The position numbers were made by a program, and so were the translations under genes. This document shows positions 1 through 10,856 of a DNA stretch of 64,000 nt, one piece after another. The stretch is taken from NCBI RefSeq assembly GCF_030272615.1, contig NC_081407.1:265608574-265672573 (forward strand), given 5' to 3'. Numbering within the stretch: position 1 is the stretch's first letter; every line of letters begins with the position of its first letter. A model generated the notes under the pieces. The model was not told the DNA's origin, did not search any database, and saw only the letters and a list, made by a program, of their open reading frames with translations. Source of the DNA: Cryptomeria japonica. Lineage: Eukaryota; Streptophyta; Pinopsida; Cupressales; Cupressaceae.

Positions 1-980
1 GATATGATGCTAAACAGACATGTTCTCCGACTATTATGTGAATCGATTATCTTTAAATTGTATAGGATGTGACCTTCATTCCCATGTAATTCTAATCACA
101 ATGAGAACAAAGCTTTCTTAAAACTTAAAAAAGAACTCTATGAAATGAAATGATAATTTGAAATATTTTGGTAAAATATTTCCTCTGAGCACAATTAACA
201 ACACAATAGTGTGACCTATGCCTGCTTGATTGGGATATGCACTAGATGAAACATTATTACAATAAAAAGATATGACCAATGCCTATTCCATTGGGCTATG
301 CACTAGATGAACCATTATTACAATAGAAAGATATGTATCCTCTGCAGTGCCTTCGGCCTTGTGTGGTTAATACCTGGTATGAGTCACAACAAAAGATGAA
401 TCTATCAATTGCAACTCAATACTTGTTGTCTACATAGAATCCTTTTGAGAAAAAAAAGAAAATTTTAATCTCCTACTTTAGAAGAAGCCAAATTCTATCC
501 AAAACTCATTCAACACAGTGAAGAGATATGAATTCAAAACCCTTGATTTTATTAATTCATATAAGACTCTGGATCAGGAGTAGAGAGAAATAACTTTAAA
601 ACCATTTAATTGGATTTGAAGGTGTATATATATATATATGCAGAATTCATACATATGATCCTTTGCAAAGCTTTCTGCAACTAGGAAACATATGGTCACA
701 TTACTGCTCTGTAAAAGACTACTAAAGTATATGGCATACTATTCACCCTTAGTGAAAAAACAAAGCATACAGGCTTCTCAAAAACTAGTCTTCTATATTT
801 CCAATTTTTTCAAGAAGAAAGAAACAAGGCCTTGAATATCCTTTTATAGAAACAAGGATGCAATAAGCTTCGAGCCTTTTAAAACTTCAAGAAAGAAGAA
901 ATTGAAGTTACAAAAAAGGTAGGAACCTATGAATTTAAAATTTAAAATTTAGAAAAAAGAAGAGAGAAAGGAAAGAGGGA
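1..980. other. Non-coding flank, no gene recognised
   Basis: No open reading frame of useful length and no recognisable motif are present apart from the short tandem duplication listed separately and a small (TA)n run near 631. It lies 3' of the decayed minus-strand ORF that ends at 981, so part of it may be that ORF's 3' flank. Confidence 0.5.
211..333. repeat. Two-copy tandem duplication, 61-bp period
   Basis: Bases 213 onward (GACCTATGCCTG...) recur at 274 onward (GACCAATGCCTA...) and both copies run through GCACTAGATGAA and CATTATTACAATA. The offset is 61 bp with a handful of substitutions, so this is an old local duplication. Confidence 0.75.
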
Positions 981-1739
981 TTATAATTCTCCAAATCCAT
1001 GTTGTTTACGGTCCCGAAGAGCCTTGATGTGCTGCTGGTACTCCTTGTTTTCAATATTTGACCTGGCAACCTCCATCCTTGTCATATCACTGTCCAATCT
1101 TGAAAGTGCATCCATGTATGACCCTAGCTTCTTGTTGAGTTGTGCATCATCTGAAGTAACATCGAGAAATATATGTCTTTGAAGTGTTCCGATTTGAGCT
1201 ATCCAATCTACTTTAGCCCTTAAAAGTTTCCTTCCTTCTATCCTACTTCTTTCCCTGTCAAACAAGGTAGGAATATGGCTAGTGACCAAGCAATGAAAAC
1301 TTCTAAATTCACTGTTAATTCTCTAGGTGTACATCCTATGAATGGTGAAGAGTTTCCTTGTTATTTCAAATTTGGCCTTAAAACTCTCCATCATAGTATG
1401 TACATAACTTGGGAGAGGTCTAGCCAATGAAATGTCCAACACTACAATCACTTTGCTCATATGAGATAATGAGCAAGCTACAAAACACTGCCAATCCAAA
1501 TGTTCCTGAAAAAAGATTAACAATTCTTTATGCTCATCCCATGTTGTATCTACATGATCCAAAATTTCATTGATTTTTTTATTGCAATAATAACTTTGCC
1601 ATACTTGTCTTTACCTTCCTTTTTGTCTGCAAGGCATCCAACTTCAGGCCATCCCTTTCATTTATGAGATCAACAATCTCCAATCTAGCCTAATCCAAAT
1701 TATCTCCTAATCCAATACTTTCATTAGATACATACTCAA
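981..1739 (-). pseudogene. 3' part of a decayed long ORF of unknown function, split by a TIR element
   Basis: On the minus strand this stretch reads as helical, charged protein: leucine-rich coiled-coil-like sequence near 1700-1600 (DLINERDGLKLDALQ), then two blocks at 1562-1323 and 1289-981, the last ending HGFGEL-stop. Stops and frame changes separate the blocks. The upstream part of the same ORF lies at 10857-13577, across a 9.1-kb insertion. Taking away the insertion and one TCAA copy leaves the reading frame open across the joint, which is the main reason to treat the two parts as one ORF. I do not recognise the product; the tail looks like a coiled coil. Confidence 0.6.
1736..1739. repeat. 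Left copy of 4-bp target duplication (TCAA)
   Basis: TCAA directly precedes GGGTA, the left end of the TIR element, and recurs at 10853-10856 directly after TACCC. Four bases alone are weak evidence, but the joint also preserves the reading frame of the interrupted ORF. Confidence 0.6.
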
Positions 1740-1769
1740 GGGTATGTGCACCAAGTTGTGGTACCAAAA
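1740..1769 (+). repeat. Left terminal inverted repeat of TIR element
   Basis: Thirty bases starting GGGTATGTGCACC match the reverse complement of 10823-10852 with a single mismatch at position 6. Beyond base 30 the two ends diverge and need gaps to align. Confidence 0.8.
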
Positions 1770-1804
1770 GGGGGTCTTAATATGTCACTTTTTTTTCCTG
1801 AAAT

Positions 1805-2515
1805 CAACAAAGTCTGAACTTCAACGAAAAATTGAAGATAGTTACACTCCAAATTTGAAGATGCAATAAGAACAAGAGTCAGAGTGCTTCAAGTCTACTT
1901 TCTAAACTACTAATTTGTTTTGAAAATGGTGGAGATTAAGGGATTCAAAAGGGGGGCCACAAAAAGTGGTCATGTTTTTATGCAAAAAACATAACATAGC
2001 ATTTGTTGTGCCCCCCCTAAAATGTTAACTTTTTTTTTTATATTAAAAATCACTTCGGTGAGAAATTAGCTAACACCTTGTAGTTTATGCCAGATTTTTC
2101 AGCTAATTTTTTAATGAGTATATGATTTTTTACTAATTTTCAAAGTGGACACATCCTGAAAAACAAAAATTTGAGCATGCTCCCCCCCTAAAATCATTGA
2201 TAACTAATCAAAAATCAATTTTTTTTTTTTTTTAAATTGTGTATAATGGAGTCTAGTTTCAAAAAATACAAGTTTCTTCAAAATCTGATGAACGTGTAAA
2301 AAACTATATCTAAAATAGTGGATGTTGGTTTTTGACCAAAAATGGACACACTAACAAATGAAATTATAGATGAAAGCCTTAATGAAATCAAAATGTGAAA
2401 AAATTACATGCTTGGATAGCTAAGAGAGAGATTGAGGTTGCTATGGTGTTTTTTTTAGTTTCATTGAAACACGTGCAAACCTGATGGAGAGCACGACCAA
2501 AAATATGTGAAATTT
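1805..2515. other. Left-arm segment without a counterpart in the right arm
   Basis: About 700 bp lie between the end of the left TIR homology and the point where the inverted repeat resumes near 2525; the right arm has nothing equivalent. It holds poly-T runs and two C-rich runs (near 2010 and 2185) but no credible ORF. It is either an insertion on the left or a deletion on the right. Confidence 0.5.
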
Positions 2516-2524
2516 TTTAATCTT

Positions 2525-2965
2525 CTGATAAAAACACATCTTTGGTCTGAAATGTTCATCCAACCCTATGGGTTGGATGCCCAAGTACAATCCAACCCAA
2601 AGGGTTGGTGGTTTCCAATCCAAACCATTTGGCGAGTGCCAAATATGGCGCTCGCCAAATGCAAAATTTTAAATTTTCACATTTGACGCGCGCCAAATGT
2701 GAAAAGTCAATTTTTTGCATTTGGCAAGTGCCAAATTTGGCACGCGCCAAATGTGAATGTTTTATGAGTGTGTATATTTTCCAATTTGGGCACAATTATA
2801 AGTCATATTTCAATATGTCTTTTTTGTTTCTTATACTTTAAGTTATATTTCATGTATATATTGGCAGGATGCTTGAGAGTGGTTTCAGCTCTATAGGACT
2901 TATAATGTAGATTCTAGTTTTAAGAGGATGATATAAAATTTCAGACTTAGTCAAATTTCAGTAAT
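2525..2965 (+). repeat. Left subterminal inverted repeat with GGCGCTCGCCAAAT clusters
   Basis: This block matches the reverse complement of 10350-10795. It contains several short imperfect palindromes built on ATTTGGCG/CGCCAAAT (2630-2755), a GGGTTGGAT motif repeated at 2570-2605, and ends with AGCATTCTTCAGCTATG. Clustered short palindromic motifs near the ends are typical of transposase-binding subterminal regions; that role is inference. Confidence 0.75.
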
Positions 2966-2984
2966 CAACATGCTCCTATTAGCA

Positions 2985-4365
2985 TTCTTCAGCTATGTAT
3001 CTCACTCTCTTTATCATCCCCAAACTCTAGACCTATCTCTATCCCTCTCTTGTCTCTCTCTCTTCTCTCTCCCCTCTCTAGGTAAACCCAACTTCTCTAA
3101 CTTTCATTCCTTCCTTAACCCCATATCTATCCTTGACTTCCTCCCTCTCTCTTCATCTCTCTCATTCTCTTATTATTTCACTCACCTCCCTCTCCATTCT
3201 CTTGGTCACTACCTATCCCTTATATCTTCTCTCTCCTCATATCTAGGTCTCTTCCTCCCTCCCTATTCACCTCACCACCTCTCCCTCGCCCTCTAGGTAT
3301 CTCACCTAATTAATTTTCCACCCTCTAGTTCTCTCCCCCCATCTTCATATTTCTCTCCCTATCCCTTACCCCTATCCATTTATGAACTCTCTCCCTCCAT
3401 TCTCTCTCTCCAAACCTATCTATCTCCTCATTCCTTAGGTCTCTGAATCCCTCCATGTCTACCTCTCCATCCATCCCCTCTTAGTCATCTCTTTTATCTT
3501 CTATCTATTCCCTCTCCCCATTGTCTAGGTTGTCATCTCTCCCTCCTACTCTCTCTACCTCCCTCTCTCGAATTTATAGGTTTCTCCCTCATGCCCTCTC
3601 CACCTCTATACTTATCCATTAATGTCTCATTAGGAACCTATCTTTATGCTCCTCTATCTCTCCCATATAGGTATTTAACCTCTCTCTCATGTTCTACATA
3701 TCTCATATCTCTATTTATCCCTTCTCTAGTTCTCTCCCTTCCTCTCCACCTCTCTCTCTCCATCACCCCTTACCCATCTCCCTTTATGAACTCTCTCCTT
3801 CTCTTATCTCTCTCATCACCTCTTTATCTACCAAAAAATCTAGACCTATTACTCCCCCTTTCTTCTCTCTCCCTCTCTCTCTAACCTTCCCTCATTATCT
3901 ATATATCTATCCTTCCCCCCCTCCATCTCTCTTCTCTTCTTATTGTTTCTCTCCATTCTCTGTGTGTTATCTTTATGAATACATCTCTCTCCTAACCTCT
4001 CTTTCCATACCTATTTTTCTCCTTCCCTCCATCTTTACATATCTACATCTCACTCTTTGTCTCTTAATCCCCCCGTATCTCCTTCATCTCTATCTTTCCA
4101 CCCTAGGTCTCTTACCTCTCTCTTCCTAGGCTCTAGATATCTCATCTATATATCTCTCTCCTCTCTAATTCTTTCCTTTCCACCTCCTTACCCCTCTTTC
4201 TCTCTTTGTGAACTTATCCCTCTTATTTTATTCTCTCTCTCCCTCACCTATCTACTCTTCCCTCTCTAGGTCTCTCAGCCACTCCCTACCCACCTCTCCC
4301 TTTCTTCGTAGATCTCTCTTTCTATTTATTCTTCCCCATCCCCTCTTTTTTATCCCTCCCCTATA
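2985..4365 (+). repeat. Pyrimidine-rich left arm (CTCTCYCT-type low complexity)
   Basis: About 1.4 kb is almost wholly C and T, with recurring TCTAGGT, CTCTCTC and CCCTCTC words. The purine-rich right arm (6935-7721 plus 9300-10335) is its inverted counterpart; the junction with the subterminal repeat is matched on both sides. The long ORFs in it are products of low complexity. Confidence 0.85.
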
Positions 4366-4439
4366 TAGGATTTAGATAATAGGTTGTAGGATATAAGGTT
4401 TATGGTATGGGGTACAATATTGATGGAACATTGTTTAGG

Positions 4440-6905
4440 GTATATAGGGTTGAGGGTAGTGGTCGTATTGATACTCAGGACACCATATGACCCCTTAAGA
4501 CACCATATGACCCCTTTCGATACCATATGACCCCTTAGGACACCATATGACCCTTAACAATACCATATCATGTCCTAAGGGGTCATATGGTGTTGTTAAG
4601 GGTCATATGGTGTCCTAAGGGGTTATATGGTGTCGTTAGGGGTCATATGATGTCATATGGTATTCTATGACCCCTTAGGAAACCATATGAACCCTAATGA
4701 CACCATATGGTATCCTAAGGGGAAATATGGTCTTCTATGACCCCTAATGACACCATATGGTGTCCTAAGGGGTCATATGGTGTCCTAAGGGGTCATATGG
4801 TAATCTATGACCCCTTAGGACACCATATGATCACATACAACACCATATATCCCCTAACGACACCATATGGTGTCCTAAGGGGTCATATGGTATTCTATGA
4901 CCCCTTAGGACACCATATGACCCCTTAGGACACCATATGACCCCATACAACACCATATAACCCCTAACGACACCATATGGTGTCCTAAGGGGTCATATGG
5001 TGTTATATGACCCCTTAGGACACCATATGACCCCTTAGGACATCATATGACCCCATACAACACCATATAACCCCTAATGACACCATATGGTGTCCTAAGG
5101 GGTCATATGGTGTTCTATGACCCCTTAGGACACCATATGACCCCAATGATAAGATATGGTGTCTTAAGGGGTCATATGGTGTTCTATGACCCCTTGGGAA
5201 ACCAAATGAGCCCTCAAGACACCATATGACCCCTAAAAACACCATATGGTGTCCTAAGGGGTCATATGGTGTTCTATGTCCCCTTAGGACACCATATGAC
5301 CCCATACGACACCATATGACCCCTCACAACACCATATGGTGTCCTAAGGGGTCATAGAACACCATATGACTCATTAGGACACCATATGAGTCCTAAAGAC
5401 ATTAGATGGACCCTTAGGACACCATATGGTGTCGTTAGGGGTCATATGGTGTCCTAAGGGGTTATAGAACACTAAATGACCCCTTAGAACACCATATGAC
5501 CCCTAACAACACCATATGACCCCTTAGGACATAATATAGTATCCTTAGGGGTAATATGGTGTCCTAAGGGGTCAGATAATGTCCTCAGGGGTCATAGAAC
5601 ACCATATAACCCCTTAGGACACCATATGATCCCTTAGGAAACCATATGACCCGACACTATATGGTGTCGTTAAGGGTCATATGGTGTCTTAATGGGTCAT
5701 AGAATACCATATGACCCTTTAGCACACCATATGACCCCTAACGACACCATATGACATGTCGTAAGGGGTCATATGGTTTCTTAAGGGGTCATAGAACACC
5801 ATATGACACCTAAGGACACCATATGACCCCTTAGGACACCATATGGTGTCATTAGGGGTCATATGGTGTCATAAGGGGTTATAGAACACCATATAACCCC
5901 TTAGGACACAATATGACCCCTAACAACACCATATGACCCCTCGAGACATACATATTCTGGTCTTAGGGATCATATGGTGTCCTAAGGGGTGATAGAATAC
6001 CATATGCCCCCTTATGACACCATGTGACCCCTAAGGACTATATGACCCCTAATGACACCATATGGTGTTGTTAGGGGTCATATGGTGTCCTAAGAGGTCG
6101 TATGGAATCCTAATGGGTCATAGAATACCATATGACCCCTTAGGACACCATATGACCCCTAATGATACCATATGGTGTCCTAAGGGGTCATATGGTGTCT
6201 TGAGGGGTCATATGGTGTTCTACGACCCTCTAGGACACCATATGACCCCTTTTAACATCCTAGTACATGATATGACCACTTGTGACACCATATGACCCCT
6301 CAAGACACAATATGATGTCGTTAGGGGTCATATGGTCTCCTGAGGGGTCATATGGTGTTCTATGACCCCCTAGGACACCATATGACCCCGTTTAACATCC
6401 TAGTACATGACATGACCACTTGTGACATCATATGACCCCTTAGGATACCATATGACTCCTAATGACGCCATATGGTGTTGTTAGGGGTCATATTGTGTCA
6501 TAAGGGGTCATATGGTGTCATAAAGGGGTCATAAAACACCATATGACCCCTTAGGACACTACATGGTGTTGTTAGGGGTCATATGGTGTCATTAGGGCTC
6601 ATATGGTGTCATAAGGGGTCATATGATGTCCTTAGGGGTCATAAAACACCAAATGACCCCTTAGGACACCATATGACCCCTTAGGACACCATATGGTGTC
6701 GTTAGGGCTCATATGATGTCCTAAGAGATCATATGATATCCTAAGGGGTCATAGAACATCATATGAACCCTTAGGACACCATATGACCCCTAACAACACC
6801 ATATGACCCCTTAGGACACCATATGACTTATAATGACATCATATGTTATCCTAAGAGGTCATATGGTGTCCTAAGATAGATAGTAATGGTTTCCTAAGGG
6901 GTCAT
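4440..6905. repeat. 20-bp satellite repeated in both orientations (CATATGACCCCTTAGGACAC)
   Basis: The unit CATATGACCCCTTAGGACAC and its reverse complement fill about 2.4 kb, roughly 120 units with substitutions. Runs of one orientation flip to the other at CATATG or CCTTAGG, both of which are (near-)palindromic, so the array is a mosaic of small hairpins. Phase slips of a base or two occur throughout. It sits between the pyrimidine and purine arms, at the loop of the foldback structure. Confidence 0.9.
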
Positions 6906-6934
6906 ATAGCCCACCATGCTCCTCCACATACCCA

Positions 6935-7721
6935 TATGGGTTATAGATATAAGATACCTAGAGGGGGAGAGAGGCATGAGAGGCCTAGATAGGGTGAGAG
7001 AGAGAGGGTTGAGATAGATGGAGGGGGATAGAGAGAGGTTGGTAATGAGATATGGATGGAGATGTAGAGAGGTGGAGAGGGAATGAGGGATAAACCTAGA
7101 GAGGGGTAGAGAGGGTGTGATGGAAAGCTGATGATGTAGATGATAAAGAGAGAATAAGAATTAGTAGGGAAGGGAGAGAGAGATGGGGATAAGGAGGGAG
7201 AGGGAGATAGAGAGGGAGAGGGGAAGAAAATAATGGAGATGCCTATAAATGGAAGGGAGGGATAAGAGGAGAGATGAAAGAATAAAGAGAGAGAAGAGTA
7301 TGAGGGGATTGAGGGAGAGGTAGACATGGAGGCACTACAAGACCTAGAGAAGGAGAAGATAGAGAGGTGGGGGGAAAGAGAGAAGAGGAGGAGAGAGTTC
7401 AAAAATAAATAGGGGTAAAGGGGGAGGGAGATAGAGTGGAAGAGAGAGGGAGAGAAATAGAGAGGGGACACATAGATAGGTGAGAGAACTATATTGGGAA
7501 AGAGAGATGAGAGACCTAGATGACAAGATAGATGAATGGGATAGATAGAGGGGGGGAGGGAGAGAGGTGAGTAATGAGACATAATGCAAAGGTAGATAGG
7601 TGGAGAAGAAGGAAGTGATAAAACTAGAGAGGTGAGAGAGAGTTGATGACCTAGAATGTAGAGAGAGAGAATAAAAGAGGAAGAGAAAATAAAAAAGTGG
7701 GGGAGTGAGATATATATGGGG
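6935..7721 (-). repeat. Purine-rich right arm, inner part
   Basis: GAGAGG/GGGAGA low-complexity sequence, the inverted equivalent of the left pyrimidine arm. It is interrupted at 7727 by the solo LTR and resumes at 9300. Confidence 0.8.
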
Positions 7722-7726
7722 GTATG

Positions 7727-9294
7727 TGGTGCAGGAGCACCTAGTTTTGAGTCCAGTTTCTTCATTTTGGTGCGTTTTTCCATAGGTTGGTTTGGAATGG
7801 TTAATAAGAGTCTTCTCTTAGGTCTTAATATGTTTTTGTAGTGCTTGGGTAGGTTGAATGTCATTAGGACAATGCATTTGCTCAATTTTGGCTTGTAAGC
7901 CCTTGCAAGCCTAAAATGGCAAAATCTTGCATTTTGATAAAGAATGCCTTGAATAGATTTGTTTGGAATTAGGACATGTCAATGTAATGGTTTTTAGTCA
8001 TCTTATATGTTTTGGAGGAGAGAATCAAACATGAAAGGCGAAAATGCACTTTTTGGCAAAAGCTGTCAAAGTTGCTTGACAACTTTTTGCAACGTTGAGC
8101 AACTTTTTGGATTTTTGTGCAAAGGGTTGGTTAGGGAACTGAAGGAAGTTTTTTAGGCCAAAAATGGAATATAAAATATTTAAGAATCAATGTAATGAGG
8201 TTTTTCAAAGCCTGGAGTAGATTGGAATATATTTTAAGACCAATTTTGAAGTTTTACATTGCAATTGTCAAGAATTAGAGGAGCAATCCGTACTTAATGG
8301 ATTGATTGCATTGCTATACATTTCTTGTTGTTTTTTACATGTTCTTTTAGTGCTCAGGAAGCAATTTGATTAGTTTATTTTCAGGTTTGAATTGAGTTTC
8401 CAATTTTGTAAGCTCTCAACCTGAGTAAGGGTTTGAGAGGCCCAGACATGGTTCCAGCTTGAAGTCCTTTGAGTTCTTCTCAATAACCCTTGGGAATCGA
8501 GCCATGGAACCTTTGTACAGTGTATATAGCTTTTATTTTCCTTTGGAGGTCATTGAAAGGCCAATGAGAATTATTTCCTAGGTGAGCTCAGTCATAGCCC
8601 AGTTAGGAAATGAATGAGATTATGCAAGTGTTTGTAGCAATGAGCAGGGCTGGAGTTGCAGAGTGTTTGGGATGAACAAGTGATGTGTGACAGAACATAT
8701 GTGTGAATTTGGAGGTGAGGCAGATCAAGGAAGACACCCAACGCTTGGAAAAAGACCAAAACAAGCCCAAAACCACCTAAAACAAGCATTTCTCAGGTTC
8801 CATACCTGTACGGTCAGATTGAGTTTCCTAAATTTAGAAGTTGGAAAGAACTTCCAAAAGGGTATCTTGATCAGCAAAGAGTTTGTGTGGGTCTTTGGAG
8901 AAATTGGGAGAAAATCCACAAAAACCGGTTAGGTAGGGCTAATTGGGGCTCTAAGGCTACTAGGCCTAGAAAATAGGAAAATGAAGAAGAGATGGGGAAA
9001 AGAATGAAACCTTCACACAAAACCAATTGATTGACCTTGAAGAAAATCCCAAGTACCTACTACATCCTCTGCATGCACTTGTTAAGAGTTTTAGAGTGTA
9101 AGGTTGGATTTACCCTGGTGAATCTCAACCATGCTTGAGAAACAAGTGAGCACATATGGATTGGGAGCACTCCTAGAGAGCTTAGGTGTCTAAATTGACT
9201 AGAAGATAATATGAACAAGGTATGAATCCCACAAGGATAACATCTGACTACCCTTAAGCAAGGAAATACCTCTCTTTGAGTAACCTCCTCATCA
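7727..9294. mobile_element. Solo LTR, 1568 bp, flanked by GTATG duplication
   Basis: The insert begins TGGTGCAGGAG and ends CTCCTCATCA, so it has TG...CA ends with a short imperfect inverted repeat. GTATG lies immediately before it (7722-7726) and immediately after it (9295-9299). Both flanks are the same purine-rich array, so the insert interrupts that array. A single LTR-like unit with a 5-bp duplication and no internal region is what recombination between two LTRs leaves behind. I do not recognise the family, and there is no second copy in the window. The short ORFs at 8592-8932 are on opposite strands over the same bases and are not convincing. Confidence 0.75.
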
Positions 9295-9299
9295 GTATG

Positions 9300-10335
9300 T
9301 ATAGATGGGGAGTTAGAGAGGGAGAGGGGAAGAAAGGAAGGGAGAGACCTAGAGAAGGGAGAGAGGGAGAAGAGAAGAGATAGAAGAACAAAGAGAGGAT
9401 TAAAAGGGGATGGATTGAGAGGTTGACATGGAGGGAGTGATAGACCTATGGAAGGAGGAGATAAAGAGGTTAGGGGAGGAAGAGAAAAGGAGGGAGTTCA
9501 TAAAGGGATAGGGTTAAGGAGGAGGGAGAGAGAGGTAGAGAGAGAAAAAGATAACTATAGAGGGGGCATATAGATAGGTGAGAGACATAGATGGCCAAAG
9601 CGGAGTGAGATAGATAGAGGGGGATAAAGAGAGGTGGGTAACAAGACCTATATGCAAAGGTAGATAGGTGGAGAGGAAGGGAGGGAGAAACCTAAATAGG
9701 GGAGAGAGGGTGGGATGGAGAGGTAATGACCTAGAAAATGAAGATAGAGAATAAAAGAGGAAGAGAGAAGATGAGAGAGTGGGAGAGGGAGATAGAGAGG
9801 GAGAGAGGAAGAAAGGAAGGTAGAGACTTGGAGAGGGGAGGAAGGGAGAATAGAAGAGATAGAAGAACAAAGAGATGAGTAAGAGGAGATGGATATAGAG
9901 GTAGACATGGAGGGAGTGAGAGACCTAGAGAATAAGGAGATAGATAGGTTTGGAGAGAGAGAGAAGAGAGGGAGATAGTTCATAAATAGATAGAGGTAAG
10001 GAGAAGGGAGATAAAGGTGGAGAGGGAGGGAGAGAACTAGAGGGTGGACAATTAGATAAGTGAGAAACCTAGAGGGGGAGAGAAAGGTGGGTAATAATAT
10101 AGGGAGGGAGAGGCAGTGAGGTGAATAGGGAGGGAGGGAAAACCCTAGATATGGGGAGAGAGAGGATACAAGGGATAGGTAGTGACCAAGAGAAAGGAGT
10201 GGGAGGGGAGAGAAACAATAAGAGAGTGAGAGAGAAGAGAGAGGGAGAGAGTCAATGATAGAGAAGTGAGAGAGACAATAGAGGGAGAGAGATAGGTCTA
10301 GAGTTTGGGGAAGATAAAGAGAGTGAGATACATAG
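9300..10335 (-). repeat. Purine-rich right arm, outer part
   Basis: GA-rich low-complexity sequence continuing the arm beyond the solo LTR. Its right end (GATACATAGCTAAAGAATGC) is the reverse complement of the left-arm start near 2980. Confidence 0.8.
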
Positions 10336-10349
10336 CTAAAGAATGCTAA

Positions 10350-10795
10350 TAGGAGCATGCTAATTACTGAAATTTGACATGCTGATTATTGAAATTTGAC
10401 TAAGTCTAAAATTTTATATGATCCTCTAAAAACTAGAATCTACATTATAAGTCCTATAGAGCTATACTTAAATGTTATATTTCATGTATATATTCTCCTT
10501 CAGGGGTGGATATAACTTGTGCCCAGATTGGAAAATATACACACTCACAAAACCTTCACCTTGGACAATGTAGAACATTTGGCTCACGCCAAATGCAAAA
10601 ATTGACTTTTCACATTTGGCGAGCACCAAATGTGAAAATTCAAAATTTTGCATTTGGTGAGCACCAAATAGGGCAAGCGCCATATTTGGCGCTCGCCAAA
10701 TAGTTTTCTTGGGAGAATACTAACCCTTTGGGTTGGATTTGCCTTGGGCATCCAACCTGTAGGTTTGGATGACCTTTTCATGCTAATGACACATT
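10350..10795 (-). repeat. Right subterminal inverted repeat
   Basis: Reverse-complement copy of 2525-2965, including the ATTTGGCG/CGCCAAAT palindromes (10570-10700) and the GGGTTGGAT motif (10730-10760). Substitutions and small indels separate the two copies. Confidence 0.75.
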
Positions 10796-10822
10796 TTTAT
10801 GAAAAGATAAAAAGTGGCACCT

Positions 10823-10852
10823 TTTTGGTACCACAACTTGGTGCACTTACCC
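10823..10852 (-). repeat. Right terminal inverted repeat of TIR element
   Basis: Ends in GTGCACTTACCC, the reverse complement of the left end with one mismatch in 30. TCAA follows at 10853-10856. Confidence 0.8.
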
Positions 10853-10856
10853 TCAA
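10853..10856. repeat. Right copy of 4-bp target duplication (TCAA)
   Basis: Matches 1736-1739 and abuts the right TIR. Confidence 0.6.

Larger units (their letters stand above)
1740..10852. mobile_element. 9.1-kb foldback-type TIR DNA element with satellite core, probably non-autonomous
   Basis: The two ends are inverted copies of each other: 30 bases match with one mismatch (GGGTA, then T or A, then GTGCACCAAGTTG...). Further in, an inverted copy pair of roughly 270-440 bp (2525-2965 and 10350-10795) is followed by a pyrimidine-rich left arm and its purine-rich complement on the right. The middle is satellite DNA. A 1.57-kb solo LTR sits in the right arm, so the element was about 7.5 kb when it landed. 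I find no transposase-like ORF, so it would need enzyme from a relative. The 4-bp TCAA duplication does not fit the classic plant hAT (8 bp), MULE (9 bp), CACTA (3 bp) or PIF/Harbinger (3 bp) sizes, so I leave the superfamily open. Confidence 0.75.

Noticed and set aside
2970-4269. Several Leu/Ser/Pro-rich ORFs on the plus strand
   Set aside because: They translate the pyrimidine-rich array; three frames are equally open and no motif exists.
4440-6905. CRISPR-like look of regularly spaced short repeats, and ORFs at 4737-4928, 5015-5305, 6062-6295
   Set aside because: Units are contiguous with no unique spacers, appear in both orientations, and the DNA is plant. The ORFs simply translate the satellite.
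8592-8932. Overlapping ORFs on both strands in the solo LTR
   Set aside because: Short, mutually overlapping, no motif; LTRs are usually non-coding.
6941-10358. Long minus-strand ORFs of 314 and 236 codons (7885-6941 and 10358-9648)
   Set aside because: Same low-complexity content on the complementary strand; the first also starts inside the solo LTR, outside the array it mostly translates.
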